Positions 22,764 to 33,941 of a stretch of DNA of 64,000 bases are shown piece after piece. The notes beneath the pieces were generated by a model that was not told the DNA's origin, searched no databases, and worked only from the letters and a program-made list of their open reading frames with translations. This stretch comes from Cryptomeria japonica (taxonomy: Eukaryota; Streptophyta; Pinopsida; Cupressales; Cupressaceae). A program made the translations under genes and the position numbers. The DNA lies in contig NC_081415.1 in the NCBI RefSeq assembly GCF_030272615.1, forward strand, positions 505,067,373 to 505,131,372. The letters run 5' to 3'. How positions within the stretch are numbered: position 1 is the stretch's first letter; each line of letters starts with the position of its first letter.

Positions 22764-22855
22764 ATCAGTACAGAGATGAGCTAGAATGTCACAAATGCTA
22801 TTGCTCAACAGAATCCTTTGTTCTCTGTTGACCAAGTTAACATTCATGTCATAAA
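22760..22855 (-). pseudogene. Putative exon, unknown protein, copy B
   Basis: Minus strand MNVNLVNREQRILLSNSI then CDILAHLCTDG, open, whereas the copy A counterpart has a stop at the Cys codon. The donor is changed here (GATG/GTCTGC). Family not recognised. Confidence 0.4.
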
Positions 22856-22999
22856 AATAAAATATGATTACATTATCCATGTCATAAAATATAATCTATG
22901 TTCTTTGAAATTAAAAAATACCTTGTCAAAAACATATATCCATTAACCAGATGAAAGAGGAAAGCGGAGAAAACTAGCACATGAATTTAAGTAATTATA

Positions 23000-23380
23000 C
23001 TCAAGAATTCCTTTGGAGACGCTGAGTATGTGAGACTTACAACAATCCTCCGCAGATGAGCTGTGCGGCGTCAGAGCAGATGCGGACATCGGAAATCACA
23101 CTGAGCATTGCGCATTTTGATGACGAAATCTTGAAGCATGGCGCATTCTGTTGAGAAAATCACACTGCGGAATCATCACTGTCGGAAAACATTCCTCCGC
23201 AGATGATTCAGTGGAAGTCGCCATCGCCAATCCACGAGAAGGGCTTGTCCAGGTGGGCGAGAGGATTGGCAGGAAACAAACAGGCAAATTAAACAGAGGA
23301 AATCTTGAAGCATGGGGCGCCATCACTCTTGGAGAAGCCCTCACTTGCAGGAACAGAGAATAGATAGGAAGGGAAAGCCA
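23000..23380 (-). pseudogene. Putative first-exon region of copy B
   Basis: A relatively GC-rich island. Minus-strand ORF 23096-23344 contains MAPHASRFPLFNLP and later MATSTESSAEECFPTV, basic, Ser-rich and lacking acidic residues at its start like a plastid transit peptide, though this is only compositional. Two imperfect internal repeats are visible: CATGCTTCAAGATTTC, and TCATCTGCGGAGGA about 148 bp apart. SSAEDCCKSHIL near 23030 parallels SSAEECCKSHIL in copy A. Could be the 5' end of the duplicated gene. Confidence 0.35.
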
Positions 23381-23479
23381 TGAGCGGGTTGCTTTTTTAA
23401 CGGTAGGAGCGCTTTCTCTGCTGTTTTTTTAAACGGCAATATTTAAAGTAGGGTGCTTTCTAGCTTTTTTCAACGGTAA

Positions 23480-23944
23480 TAGGGGAAAGGACCCAGTAGT
23501 TGAGCATGTTCCAATTGTTGTGAGGGTTGTTGATATCTTTTGTTCCAAAAATTGAACAAATAAAACCTATTGTTTGAAACAAAAAATATCAATTTTTGTT
23601 AGGAAATGTACCAACAGTTGTTAGGAAATGTACCAATAGTTGTTAAGAAATGTACTAGTATTGTAAAAAGTAACCAATCAGGTGATGCCACATTGGCTGC
23701 ACAACTATTGGGGTCTCTTTTGCACGCCTATTGGTCTCACTTTTTTTTGGGGCTGTTTTGGACACCTTGGCAAAAAGCATGCTGATGTGGCATCATATTT
23801 GATGATGTGGCCCTGAAACCTTAGTTATAAGCAGGGGACTTGCCAAGTAAGCTGCTGTAAAAAAATCGGAGTGATTCGAAATTTCCAAGTAGGATTTTGA
23901 GAAGCGTGAAGTTAGGGTGCACGACTACTGGGTCCTTTCCCCTA
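23480..23944. mobile_element. MITE, 461 bp, TA target duplication
   Basis: Element 23482-23942. The left end GGGGAAAGGACCCAGTAGT matches the reverse complement of the right end perfectly over 19 bp, then imperfectly for about 10 more. Flanking TA at 23480-23481 and 23943-23944. No ORF. TA duplication and size fit a Tc1/mariner-type (Stowaway-like) MITE, though the terminal bases differ from classical Stowaway. It lies about 100 bp from the putative first exon of copy B. Confidence 0.88.
23596..23665. repeat. 22-bp unit, three tandem copies inside the MITE
   Basis: GTTAGGAAATGTACCAACA, GTTAGGAAATGTACCAATA and GTTAAGAAATGTACTAGTA follow one another. Confidence 0.85.
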
Positions 23945-24839
23945 GTTAAATTTAAACTAGCAATCCCATCTTTGTCTGCAATTGGTATGTGGAAGAGTCT
24001 CTTAAGGATAATTGGGAAAAAAGTGGTTTATTTGTTGCATATATTTGTGTAGTACACGAGGTCAATTGATATGCATTTATTTTAAAAGAAAATAGGCAAA
24101 TCTAAGTGTTGATCAAATAGACAAATCCAGTGTTAATCAAATAGACAAATCCAAGTGAAAATCATTATTAGAATAAATACAATACTCAAATACCAAACAT
24201 ACAAATCTAAAAGTACAAGTGTCAAAAGAAAAGGAAACAACGTAGGTACATGAATGTAGAATATCTAGGAAGTCACACTTGCAAAATTTTGAATTTGAGA
24301 TGGACATCACTAATGTTTGAGAAAAAGATTTGACAAAATGTATCCCAAGTCGAAGATATCATAACTCATCGAGATATTTAGTTTTACCTAAGTACTTAAG
24401 AATGATACTTAATTTTATTTTAGTATTGGAGAATGATACCATATTTTATTTGAGCATTACTAACTAGGGAAGAAAATGGCAAAATAGTCCCTTAAGAAAA
24501 AATTTGTGTGCTATATACTGCTAAAGAATTGTTGTATATAGATGAGGTAATGAACTTCTTCACTATATTATTTGGACTCCAAACACATGCATGTCGATTC
24601 AATCGAACTTATAGCTTACTCAATTCAGTACATAACAAATGACATCAGAGTTGAACATATTTTTCAAATGTGAAGACCATGAATGATGTGATTGTCAATA
24701 TTTGTATGTCAAAGAAGTGTAGAAGGTCAAATACCTAGGTCAAATTGGTCTATTTTTGCATACATAATAATTTGTGTAATAAATGAGATCAATTGATAGG
24801 CCATTTAGCAAATGATGGTGTTTGTGCAACAAATGTCTC
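23945..24839. other. AT-rich sequence with dispersed copies of a spacer
   Basis: No gene. A motif TTTGTGTAGTACACGAGGTC / TTTGTGTAATAAATGAGATC plus AATTGATA occurs near 24040 and 24770, and again at about 26960 inside the GA array. Confidence 0.55.
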
Positions 24840-25590
24840 AATGGAGAAGTGTTAGAGACATATAAAGAGTGATACAGAGGAAGAGAATGAAAAATATAGA
24901 GGAAGAGGGAGAGGGAAGGGGAGGGATAAAGAGAGATATAGATGATGAGATGGAGTGATTGAGAGATAAAGATATATGGAGATATAGAGAGAGTGGTAGA
25001 GGTGGAAAGATACAAAGAGATGGATAATAGATAGAAGTAGAGATGAACAAGTAGATATGGCAAGAGAGAGAGGGGGGACATAGAGATATTAAGAGAGGGA
25101 GAGATGGGAAGAGAAAGAGAGCAAGCTACAGATACATGGGAAGAGAAAGGGAGAGAGAGGGGTAGAGAGAGAGAGAGAGAGAGAGAGAGTGTTGGGAGAG
25201 GGATAAAGTGAGGAGGAGATAGAGAGGTGAAGGAAGAGAAAGGTAGAGAGATGGGTAGAGGAGGATAGGTAGAGGAAGACAAAGAAGAGGGGTCCAAGAC
25301 AAAGATATAGCTCAATAAATAAAGAGGGAGATGAGGAGAGGGAGAGGTATATGTAGAGAGGGAGGGGGAAGAAGAAGATAGAGGTGAAGATGAAGATAGA
25401 GAGGTAGAGGAAGAGGGAGACAAATATATAGAGAGATAGGGAGAGAAAAATAGAGATATAGGGAGGTAGGTAAAGAGAGATAGAGAGATATAAGAAGATA
25501 TAGAGAAAGGGGGATAAGAAGAGAGGGATAGAGAGATAGACAAACATTGAGTAGAGATAAAAAAATAGAGATGGAGAGAGGGAGAGACAA

Positions 25591-25667
<77 letters not shown>

Positions 25668-26670
25668 TGGAAAGAAAAAGGGAGAAAGAGGTAGAGATAG
25701 AATCTATAGATGGATGGATAGAGGGGAGTGAGGGATGGGGAGAGATAATGAGAAGGGAGATAGAGAAAGAGGGAGACAAGTAGAGATAGATGAGGGAGGG
25801 AGAGGGAGAGGGAGAGAGATCAATATATAGGGAGGGAGAGATAACTCAAAAAATAGAGTAGGAGAGATATAGAAAGAGGGTAATATATAGAGATGGAGAG
25901 GCATAGGAAAATAGATAGAGAGACGGAGAGGCATAGGAAAATAGATAGAGAGATATAGAGATATAGGTAGAGAAAGATATAGATAAAAAGAAGTAGAGAG
26001 GAGTGAGAGGGAGTGATAAAAAGAGAGCAAGATATAGATAGATAGAGACAAATAGGGAGAGAGATAGGGAGATAGAGAAAAAGAGATGTGAATAGAAAGG
26101 GAGAGAGAAATAGAGAGATAGAGATATAGAATAGAAGAGATGGGGTGAAGAAGGAGAGGGTGGAGAGAGATAAATAGAGGTTTGAGATAAGTAGAAAGAT
26201 AGAGAGTGGGAGTGCTAGGGATAGAGGGAGAGATATGGATAGAAAGGAGAAATATAGAGATATATAACTTGGGAAAGATAGAGGGGGTAAGAGAGATAAA
26301 TATATAGAGAAGGAGAGAGGGAGAGGGAGAGGGAGAGGGATAGAGACATTGCAAGCGGGGGATATGGGGAGATAGAAACATATGATATGGTAAGTGATAT
26401 ATAAAGAGAGGTAGAGAGGGATAGATAAAGGGGGAGAAAGAGTGAGAGAAAGATATAGAGATACAGATAGGGAGGGAGAAACAATGAGTGTGTGTAACTG
26501 AGTGAGAGAGATATATTGAGATAGTGATAGAGAATGAGAGATAGGGAGAGGGAGACGGAGATAAATACAGAGGATAGAGGTGAAGTAGAGAGATATAGAA
26601 AGAGGGAGCAATATGGAGAGATAGAGAAAAAGATAGTGATAGAAAGAGGGCGAGATAGAGAGATGGATAT

Positions 26671-26752
<82 letters not shown>

Positions 26753-26754
26753 TT

Positions 26755-27160
26755 CCTTATATCTATGTCCTTCCTTAATTTGTGCAAACATGTGTCTCCA
26801 TTGATAAGTTACAACTTGAGATTGATTTTTATTTTGCAAACACAAATATGTCACATACATATACAATACTTAACTAGAAATTTCACCTTGGTGTGCAATG
26901 GGTATGCCAAAGAGGTGTGAAAAGTTAATTAGGGCAAATTTGGTCATTGTTTTGCATAAATTTATGTAGTACATGAGATCAATTGGTAGGACATTTAGAA
27001 AATGATGGTGTTTGTACAACAAAGGTCTTAATAGAGAAATGATATCTTTCAAATCCACTTTGCATCCTCTTACAAGGAACCAATCATAGCTAAAACAAAA
27101 CCTTTGAATTAGAAAGATAATCAAGTTCCATTACCAACAGGCTTATGTTATGTTTGCAAT
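26755..27160. other. Non-GA spacer within the array
   Basis: Ordinary AT-rich sequence; 26905-27045 resembles 24715-24850 (ATCAATTGRTAGG, AAATGATGGTGTTTGT), placing the same flank on both sides of the first GA block about 2.2 kb apart. Confidence 0.7.
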
Positions 27161-27868
27161 AGGGTGTGAGGGAGAGATATCCAAAGATAGGGATAGAAAG
27201 AGGGATAGATAGAGGGGGGAAGAGAAAGAGAGAGAGAGGGGTAAAGAGATAAAAATAGAGATGGAGATGGAGATGGGGATGGAGATGGAGATGGAGATGG
27301 AGAAAAGGAGAGATATGGAGAGACAGAGAGAGAGGATATAGGATTAGATAGATGTGGAATCTCAAAAAACAAATAAAAAGAGAGATGGGGATAGATAGAA
27401 AGACAAAGATACATATAGGGAGATATAGAAAGATAAAGATAAAGCTAGGAAGTGATATATAAAGAGAGAGATAAGCAAATAGAGATAGATGGATAGATGA
27501 AAGAATAAATCTGGAGAAATAGATTTAGAGAGGACAAGAGATATGAATATAGAGGTCTAAAAGGAGGGATAGAGAGATAGAGAGAGGAAGAGAGATGGAT
27601 AGATAGAGGGAGGTACATATAGAGATAGAGGGGGAGAGATGAAGATAGAGGTGGAGAGGAAGATAAAGTGAGAGGGGAAGAGGGAAAAAATGATAGAGAG
27701 ATGTCGAGGGAGAGATATAAATGGTGAGATACATAAATAGAGAGGGGGGGAGAGGGAGAGAGATAGAGAGAGACAAATAGAGAGAACTAGATATAGACAA
27801 ATGGATATGGATAGAGACTAAGAGAAATATGGGAGATAGAGAAAGATATAGACATATATTGGAAGAAA

Positions 27869-27968
<100 letters not shown>

Positions 27969-28201
27969 ATGATGGAGGGAGAGATAGAGAGAAATAGAGA
28001 GAGGGGGAGATATGTATAAAGAAATATATAGAGAGATGGAAAGGGATAGGGCGATAGATAAAGAGATAAAGGTAGAGAAAGATATGAATAGAAAGAGATA
28101 GAGAGAGGAGAGAGATCAAGAGATAGAGAAAGGTTTAGAGGGAGGGAGAGAGATGGAGGGAAAGATAGAGAGATAGTGATAAAGAAAGGGAGGGAGAAAT
28201 A

Positions 28202-28243
<42 letters not shown>

Positions 28244-28349
28244 ATGAGTTAGAGAGAGAGGAGAAGTAGAGAGATATAAAAAGGGGGAGCAATGAGGAGA
28301 GAGAGAGAGAGAGGGAGATAGAGAGATATAGATATAGTAACCAAGATTT

Positions 28350-28837
28350 TTAAAAAATCAAGTGGATTTGTGGTAACCAAGCTCACACATGCTAGCATGT
28401 CTAATTCTTTGTTGGAACAGTCAAAGAATAAATTACTGTTAGTTAACTTGTATTTAAAAGTAAAGGCCCCAAAGCATGAATGATTAAAAATATATATATA
28501 GGTTAACTTGTGTTGTGTCATTTCTAAGGCTGAAGTTTATAGAGAAAGGTTTAGAGAGAGGCAGAGAGATGGAGGGAAAGATATGAATGATTAAAAAAAA
28601 TTCAAGTGGATTTGTGGTAACCAAGCTCACACATGCTGGCATGTTTAATTCTTTGTTGGAATAGTCAAAGAATAAATTACTGTTAGTTAACTTGTATTTA
28701 AAAGTAAAGGCCCCAAAGCATAAATGATTATAAAAATATGTATTAGTTAACTTGTGTTGTGTCATTTCTAAGGCTGAAGTTTATAGAGAAAGGTTTAGAG
28801 AGAGGGAGAGAGATGGAAAGGAAGATAGAGAGATAGT
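28350..28837. repeat. 244-bp tandem duplication inside the GA array
   Basis: AGTGGATTTGTGGTAACCAA at 28361 and 28605; both copies continue to AGTAAAGGCCCCAAAGCAT and GTTAACTTGTGTTGTGTCAT, each ending in GA-rich sequence. Confidence 0.9.
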
Positions 28838-28931
28838 GATAAAGAAAGGGAGGGATAAATAAGGAGTGTGTGTGTGTGTGTGTGCATATGAGTTAGAGAG
28901 AGGAGAAGTAGATAGATATAAAAAGGGGGAG

Positions 28932-28982
<51 letters not shown>

Positions 28983-29126
28983 TGACATATTGATAGCAAG
29001 GAGGAAACATATGGAGATAGAGATGGAGGGGGCAAGAGTGAGATAAAGAAGGTGACAGAGACAAGTAATAGAGAAAGGATTAGAGAGAGGGAGAGATAGT
29101 GATAAAGAAAGGGAGGGAGAAATAAG

Positions 29127-29188
<62 letters not shown>

Positions 29189-29281
29189 ACATATGAGTTA
29201 GAGAGAGAGGAGAAGTAGAGAGATATAAAAAGGGGAGCAATGAGGAGAGATAGAGAGAGAGAGAGATAAGGATAGAAGAGG

Positions 29282-29369
29282 TACACACACATATGTATAT
29301 GTGTGCGTGTGTGTATATATATGTGTGTGTGTATATATGTGTGTGTATATACATACATACATACATACA

Positions 29370-29415
<46 letters not shown>

Positions 29416-29440
29416 CATATATATAAACACACACACACAG

Positions 29441-29465
<25 letters not shown>
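29282..29465. repeat. Alternating purine-pyrimidine tract
   Basis: CA, TG, TA and CATA runs follow one another for about 180 bp, flanked on both sides by GA. Such alternation can adopt Z-form or cruciform structure. Confidence 0.85.
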
Positions 29466-29515
<50 letters not shown>

Positions 29516-29572
29516 AGTAGATAGAAAGAGGGAGGGGGAGAAATAAAGATAGAAAGATAAAGATAAATATAT

Positions 29573-29670
<98 letters not shown>

Positions 29671-29845
29671 AGGGAGATGAGTCTATAAGAGAGATAGAGG
29701 TAGGGAGGGAGAAATAGGGAATGTGTGTGTGAGTGAGAGAGATATGGAGATAGATAGAGATATAAAAAGAGGAAGCCATAAGAAATATGAACATAGAGAG
29801 ACATAGGGATAGAAAGAGGGAGATATAGAAATAGATATAGTGGGA

Positions 29846-29881
<36 letters not shown>

Positions 29882-30097
29882 AAGGTAAGGATATATAAAT
29901 AGGGGAAACAGATATAGATGGAGATAATATTCAATGCCATGCTACCCTAAGCATAACTCTACAAGGACACATGGAATCATTAAAATATTGGCATGAAATG
30001 AGTAACCACGAGTTCTTTTCTTTCTCTTGACTCCTTGTAAACTTTTAATTTAGGTTTTAAGTTGAGATTTATTTTATTATATAAATAAAATAAAAAT

Positions 30098-30252
30098 TTA
30101 AAGATAATTGTACGACCTAAGTTGGCCTAGTGATGGAGAACTTGTGCTCTTAAAAGGGAGGCCACAAGTTCAAATCCCACAAGGGGTAGGGTATGTGCAC
30201 CTTATCGGCTTTGGTCCATTACCAATCAAAAAAATAAAAATTAAAGATAATT
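30098..30252 (+). mobile_element. tRNA-derived SINE with 12-bp TSD
   Basis: Element 30110-30240. A-box-like TGGCCTAGTGA at 30123-30133 and B-box-like AGTTCAAATCC at 30167-30177, spaced as in a tRNA-type Pol III promoter. A-rich tail AAAAAAATAAAAA to 30240. Exact TSD TTAAAGATAATT at 30098-30109 and 30241-30252. Length about 131 bp. Parent tRNA and SINE family not identified. The 63-aa ORF across it is accidental. Confidence 0.85.
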
Positions 30253-30510
30253 ATTCTACATCAAATAAAAATTTCATAAGACAAAAAATTATAAATTAAA
30301 TTAATTCTATTATCTTTTAATTATTATTTATAACTCCATGAAAATAATTAAAAGAAAACTTTAACTTATTGAAAACTAAATCTTAAAAGAAGAAGATGAT
30401 AATGATTAAAATAAATTAATAATGAAAACAAGATAGAATATCGTAATAAAAGAAGATGAAATTAATATATATTCTTATCAAAAGAAGATACAAATAAAAG
30501 ATAGATTTTT
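30253..30510. repeat. AT-rich repeat R1, left flank of LINE B
   Basis: ATTATTCTA, ATAAATTAAATTAATTCTA and AAGATAGAATATC, in that order, recur in the same orientation at 58019-58290 (R2) on the other side of LINE B. Before LINE B inserted, the two were apparently adjacent. Confidence 0.55.
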
Positions 30511-30523
30511 AACTCAAAATATA

Positions 30524-30649
30524 TATTTTTTTAAAGGTGAGCTTCTACCATTAGGGTAGATCCCTTCTATTAGCACAAGAAAAAGCTCAGTACATCCAAC
30601 GGGCTAAGGTGATGATACCTTCATCCATTACATTCATCCTCTCAAGCTG
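30524..30649 (-). other. LINE B 3' end
   Basis: Minus strand ends GGTAGAAGCTCACCTTTA then an A-run, directly abutting the TSD. This ending resembles other plant LINE 3' termini. Confidence 0.75.
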
Positions 30650-31190
30650 AGAGACGGAAACAGATCACCATACAGACCAACATAAGTACCAAATGGGGTC
30701 ATGTCAAAATTGGCAAGACCATCCCTATACAAAGTGCGTGCCTCATCCACCTTCATTTTCTTTGCCACTGCTTCAGCATCAAAGACACAACAACGTATCC
30801 CTTTTTCAGTGTTGCATTGATCTTGGTCGTTGCCACAATAACCTCATGTCTGATTGAAGCATCAATTATCTTGTTAGTGAATCTTGTAGTCTTATAGTTT
30901 AAGCTCATGGCCTGCACAACATTGGTGAAAAATGCCTCCAAGATATCCCCATCATGTCAGTGGTTATTTGATGTAGAGTCCTCGTCAATGATTTTCTTTA
31001 CCATTGGCAGTAGATAATCTTCTTCAATCAGGAAGAGTTGTCCGATCTGTTCATTTGCACTTTCATTCCATCACTCACACTTGACCTCGAACTACTTTCT
31101 TCTAGCCATCCAGTGCTCACAATGACTCAACTCCTTCACTCAAAGACCACTGTCCTTAATGGCCTTAAAGCATTTTTCTTTTCACCGTGC
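30650..31190 (-). pseudogene. ORF3-like segment after RNase H in LINE B
   Basis: Minus strand, about 160-175 readable codons with three stops and one shift: CEHWMARRK, FEVKCE, W, ANEQIGQLFLIEEDYLL, MVKKIIDED, ILEAFFTNVVQAMSL, RFTNKIIDASIRHEVIV, KKGYVVV, then after a shift VDEARTLYRDGLANFDMTPF and GTYVGLYGDLFPSLSLRG and a stop. Order and several residues parallel the segment at 7388-8135 in LINE A. Not a family I recognise. It sits about 550 bp after RNase H, so it could be a separate ORF. Confidence 0.5.
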
Positions 31191-31759
31191 TAGTCCCGAC
31201 CCATCACTCAGTCAATTTGACCAAAATGCACCTCCAGAAATTGTATAGAAATGTTCAATCAAGTATCTTGTCTACCCAGAGTATCCTTACATATTTTGCC
31301 TCCAAATTGTTACATATTATGTATAGACCATGTTTGTGCAAGGTTGAGAATTACTTTCTTTTGAGTTAGATATATATCAATCCATTGTGTAGATATCAAT
31401 TGTGATCCCAAAAAGATACATGCTTATGAAAAGTTCCCCGATATGTCAATGTGTCACACATCCAAACCGAATCACAATTTGTTTGATTATCCTATGCAGC
31501 CAAAGATAGAGATTGTATCTGCCATCATATCTTTTTTTATCTTTATTTTATTTATACTTCTTTGAATCTTACTAAAACTGTTAGTGTTGGTTTTTATCCA
31601 TCATCCAGGGCATGTCATAAAATCATTTATTGAGAATTTGTTCCATTGCCCAAGGAAGGATTGATCATCATCAACCTATATATTCTAGGAGGTGTTTTAA
31701 AATGGCATCCTACTCCTAATCAATTATCTTTCTTAGTTCAGACCCACAATTTAATGCAT
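31191..31759 (-). other. LINE B sequence between RNase H and the ORF3-like segment
   Basis: No readable frame longer than about 60 codons and no motif; corresponds in position to 7004-7387 of LINE A. Confidence 0.5.
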
Positions 31760-32736
31760 TTTGGATCTTATCCCCTTCTTTATAGTTAATTCTTTCATTT
31801 GCTAGGTAATTTGTAGCTCTGTTGGCCTCCCTAAACACCTGTGAAATTGAGTAACTTGACAAACTATTGAGGCAATATTTGACTCTTGGTAATCATTTCT
31901 TTAACTTCCAATTGTTAATTTGCCCCTTTGTTATTGCACTTATTGTCACCTACGAATCACCTTCAATATCTACAGTATTAATGCCTTTATCTAAATAGAT
32001 TCTTAGTCCCCTCTCCAAAGCTACCAACTCTTCTTTGTTATTCATTGCCACTCCAATGTATCCTCTGGCCACCACCACATAGTCACCCTCCTAGTTATGG
32101 ATGATGCAACCAATATCTGCTTCTTTGAGGTTGCCTATGGTGGTCCTGCCAAAGTTTAATTTGAACCTATTAATTTTAGGTGTGCACCAATGTAGTTGGG
32201 GCCACGAGTCTTGAATTTGCTTGTCCCATTTAGAGAAAAAGTTAATCTTTTTACTGACAACCTTCACATTTTCTACCTCACAAATGGCATTACTGATCTT
32301 TATTATGATTTCCTCAGTCGAGAGAGCTTGTTCTTAGAAAATTATGCGATTTCATTCTTTCCACAATGGTTTCTTTATCCTTTTTGCACAACAGGAAAAC
32401 ACTAGGCCCCTCGATGTTAATAGTTTTGAGATGATCCCCCATTAAAATTCGACCATGTAATACAACCCATAGAAATGCTCCAGCTCGTGAAGCCACGCAC
32501 TTATGCCAACATAGTTTTTTGGGTCAATCTATTCTATTTAGAGTCTTTCATTGTACTACATAACCTAAGTTGACCTTGTATTCCCCAAATTTTGAGGCAC
32601 ACCAGATAACCTCATCCTCCTTCATTGTCACTATAATTTGTCTACTTTTCAAGAGTGTCGCAATTTTTGAGAAGCGAACACTACTTCTAAGCCTACTTTT
32701 TTCTGTTGGTGAATAATTGAGCTCGTATCCCACTAA
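31760..32736 (-). pseudogene. LINE B zf-RVT and RNase H
   Basis: Minus strand: GYELNYSPTEKSRL, EDEVIWCASKFGEYKVNLGY and GAFLWVVLHGRILMGD with CKKDKETIVE give a damaged zf-RVT. Then KLNFGRTTIGNL (first RNase H Asp lost), NNKEELVALERGLRI, VDIEGDS and FREANRATNYLANE (last Asp changed to Asn). Stops interrupt it. The element is opened at 32736/40806 by the 8-kb insertion, across which LPLVGYELNY is continuous. Confidence 0.82.
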
Positions 32737-33593
32737 TGTTGGTGATTGTGGTCAAACAAAAACAACAACAAGAACCCGCTCATGTTATCACAAGAAGCAA
32801 AGCCAAGGTTACTTTGTCGGGTCCTACAAATAACACGTCATCCACTTCAAAACAATATAGTATAGTGGAGCAACTACATAAAACTCCCATGCAAATATCA
32901 ATTTTAGAACTTTTAAAACTTTCACCCACACACAAAGAAATTTTAGAAAGAGCGCTAATAGATACGATGGTATCCAAAGATCTAGGTGTAGATCAGTTCC
33001 AAACTATGGTGGGACACCTCACAATGCCTCAATGCTTATCATTCACAGAAGAAGATGACATGTCTCTACAACATCCCCATAACGCTCCCTTGCATATTGA
33101 AGTCCTTATTCATAAAACACATGTTAAACGTGTCCTAATAGATGGAGGAGATGGCTTGAATATTTGCTCATTAAGTCTTGTTTGTGCTTTAGGTTATTCT
33201 GAAGATGTAGTTGATCCCCGTAAAAAGATCACAATCAAAGCATATGATGAAGAAGAGCGTTCCTCCAAAGGAATTGTGACATTACCAATCAGAGTGGGAC
33301 CCTTGCAGAAAGATACAACATGCCAAGTTCTAGACCTGGATTTATCATACAACATACTTTTGGGAAGACCATGGATTCATGACATACAAGCTATTACCTC
33401 AACTTATCACCAGTGCCTGAAGTTTCCATACAATGGACAGGAAATCACAATTTCAGTAGACTCGAATCCATTCCAATATTGCAGTAATTTGAAACTGGCA
33501 CAAGAGGTCATTGTTCCACATAATAGAGAGGCATCATCTTCAAGCACACAATCCAAGGAAAAATCATTTGCCTCAATCTTGTCAAGTTTTTAA
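32737..33593 (+). pseudogene. Gypsy (Tat-like) gag-pol fragment with aspartic protease
   Basis: Open frame of about 285 codons. HVITRSKAKV and SIVEQLHKTPMQISILELL belong to the gag-protease linker of plant Gypsy elements. VLIDGGDGLNICS holds the catalytic Asp in the DGG form used by this lineage (33141-33149). YDEEERSSKG and YNILLGRPWIHD are the flap and the hydrophobic-Gly motif, and HQCLKFPYNG follows. The protease would process the polyprotein. The frame begins at the insertion edge, so gag is missing; the ATG at 32736 overlaps the flank and is not a native start. Confidence 0.85.
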
Positions 33594-33941
33594 AAACAGA
33601 TACAACTAAGGGATCAAGGGAAGGGAGAATATTCATTGTCACAGTTACCACTTTCTCCTAAATCTTATGGTAAACCATCAAACTCAAAACAACAACCAAT
33701 TGTAAAACCTCTTCCAATATTTGATGGAGCATTTGTTAGTGTTGGGACATTATCTGAGGAAATAAAGGACAAAGATGTGCTACAATGGCTATATAAGGAT
33801 GAAGAAGTTCAACAAAAAATCAATAATGTCAGAATACCCATAGAGAAATATGGAATAGGATTTAACATCCTTCAGAAAATGGGATACACTGGAATGGGTC
33901 TTGTAGGAAAAAAAAGGGTTCGAACCCATTTTCAAATGTGA
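33594..33941 (+). pseudogene. Gypsy protease-RT linker with G-patch domain
   Basis: After a stop at 33591-33593 coding continues. PIEKYGIGFNILQKMGYTG then MGLVGKK (about 33835-33915) is a G-patch, a Gly-rich RNA-binding motif found in some plant Gypsy polyproteins between protease and RT. Coding stops shortly after. RT, RNase H and integrase are absent, apparently deleted. Confidence 0.8.

Larger units (their letters stand above)
18825..23380 (-). pseudogene. PHP-domain gene, degraded copy B with large insertion
   Basis: Three blocks recur from copy A: 18825-19135 (from 12222-12480), 19405-19650 (from 12525-12785, with the HILAYYG exon) and 22650-23060 (from 13820-14200). In the place of the TDHDT exon there is about 3 kb of unrelated sequence (19650-22640). 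A short C-terminal-like SSDDKEEEVK then stop follows an acceptor GATTGTTCAG near 18840. Frameshifts and lost exons mark it non-functional. The retained introns show it arose by DNA duplication, not retroposition. Confidence 0.6.
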
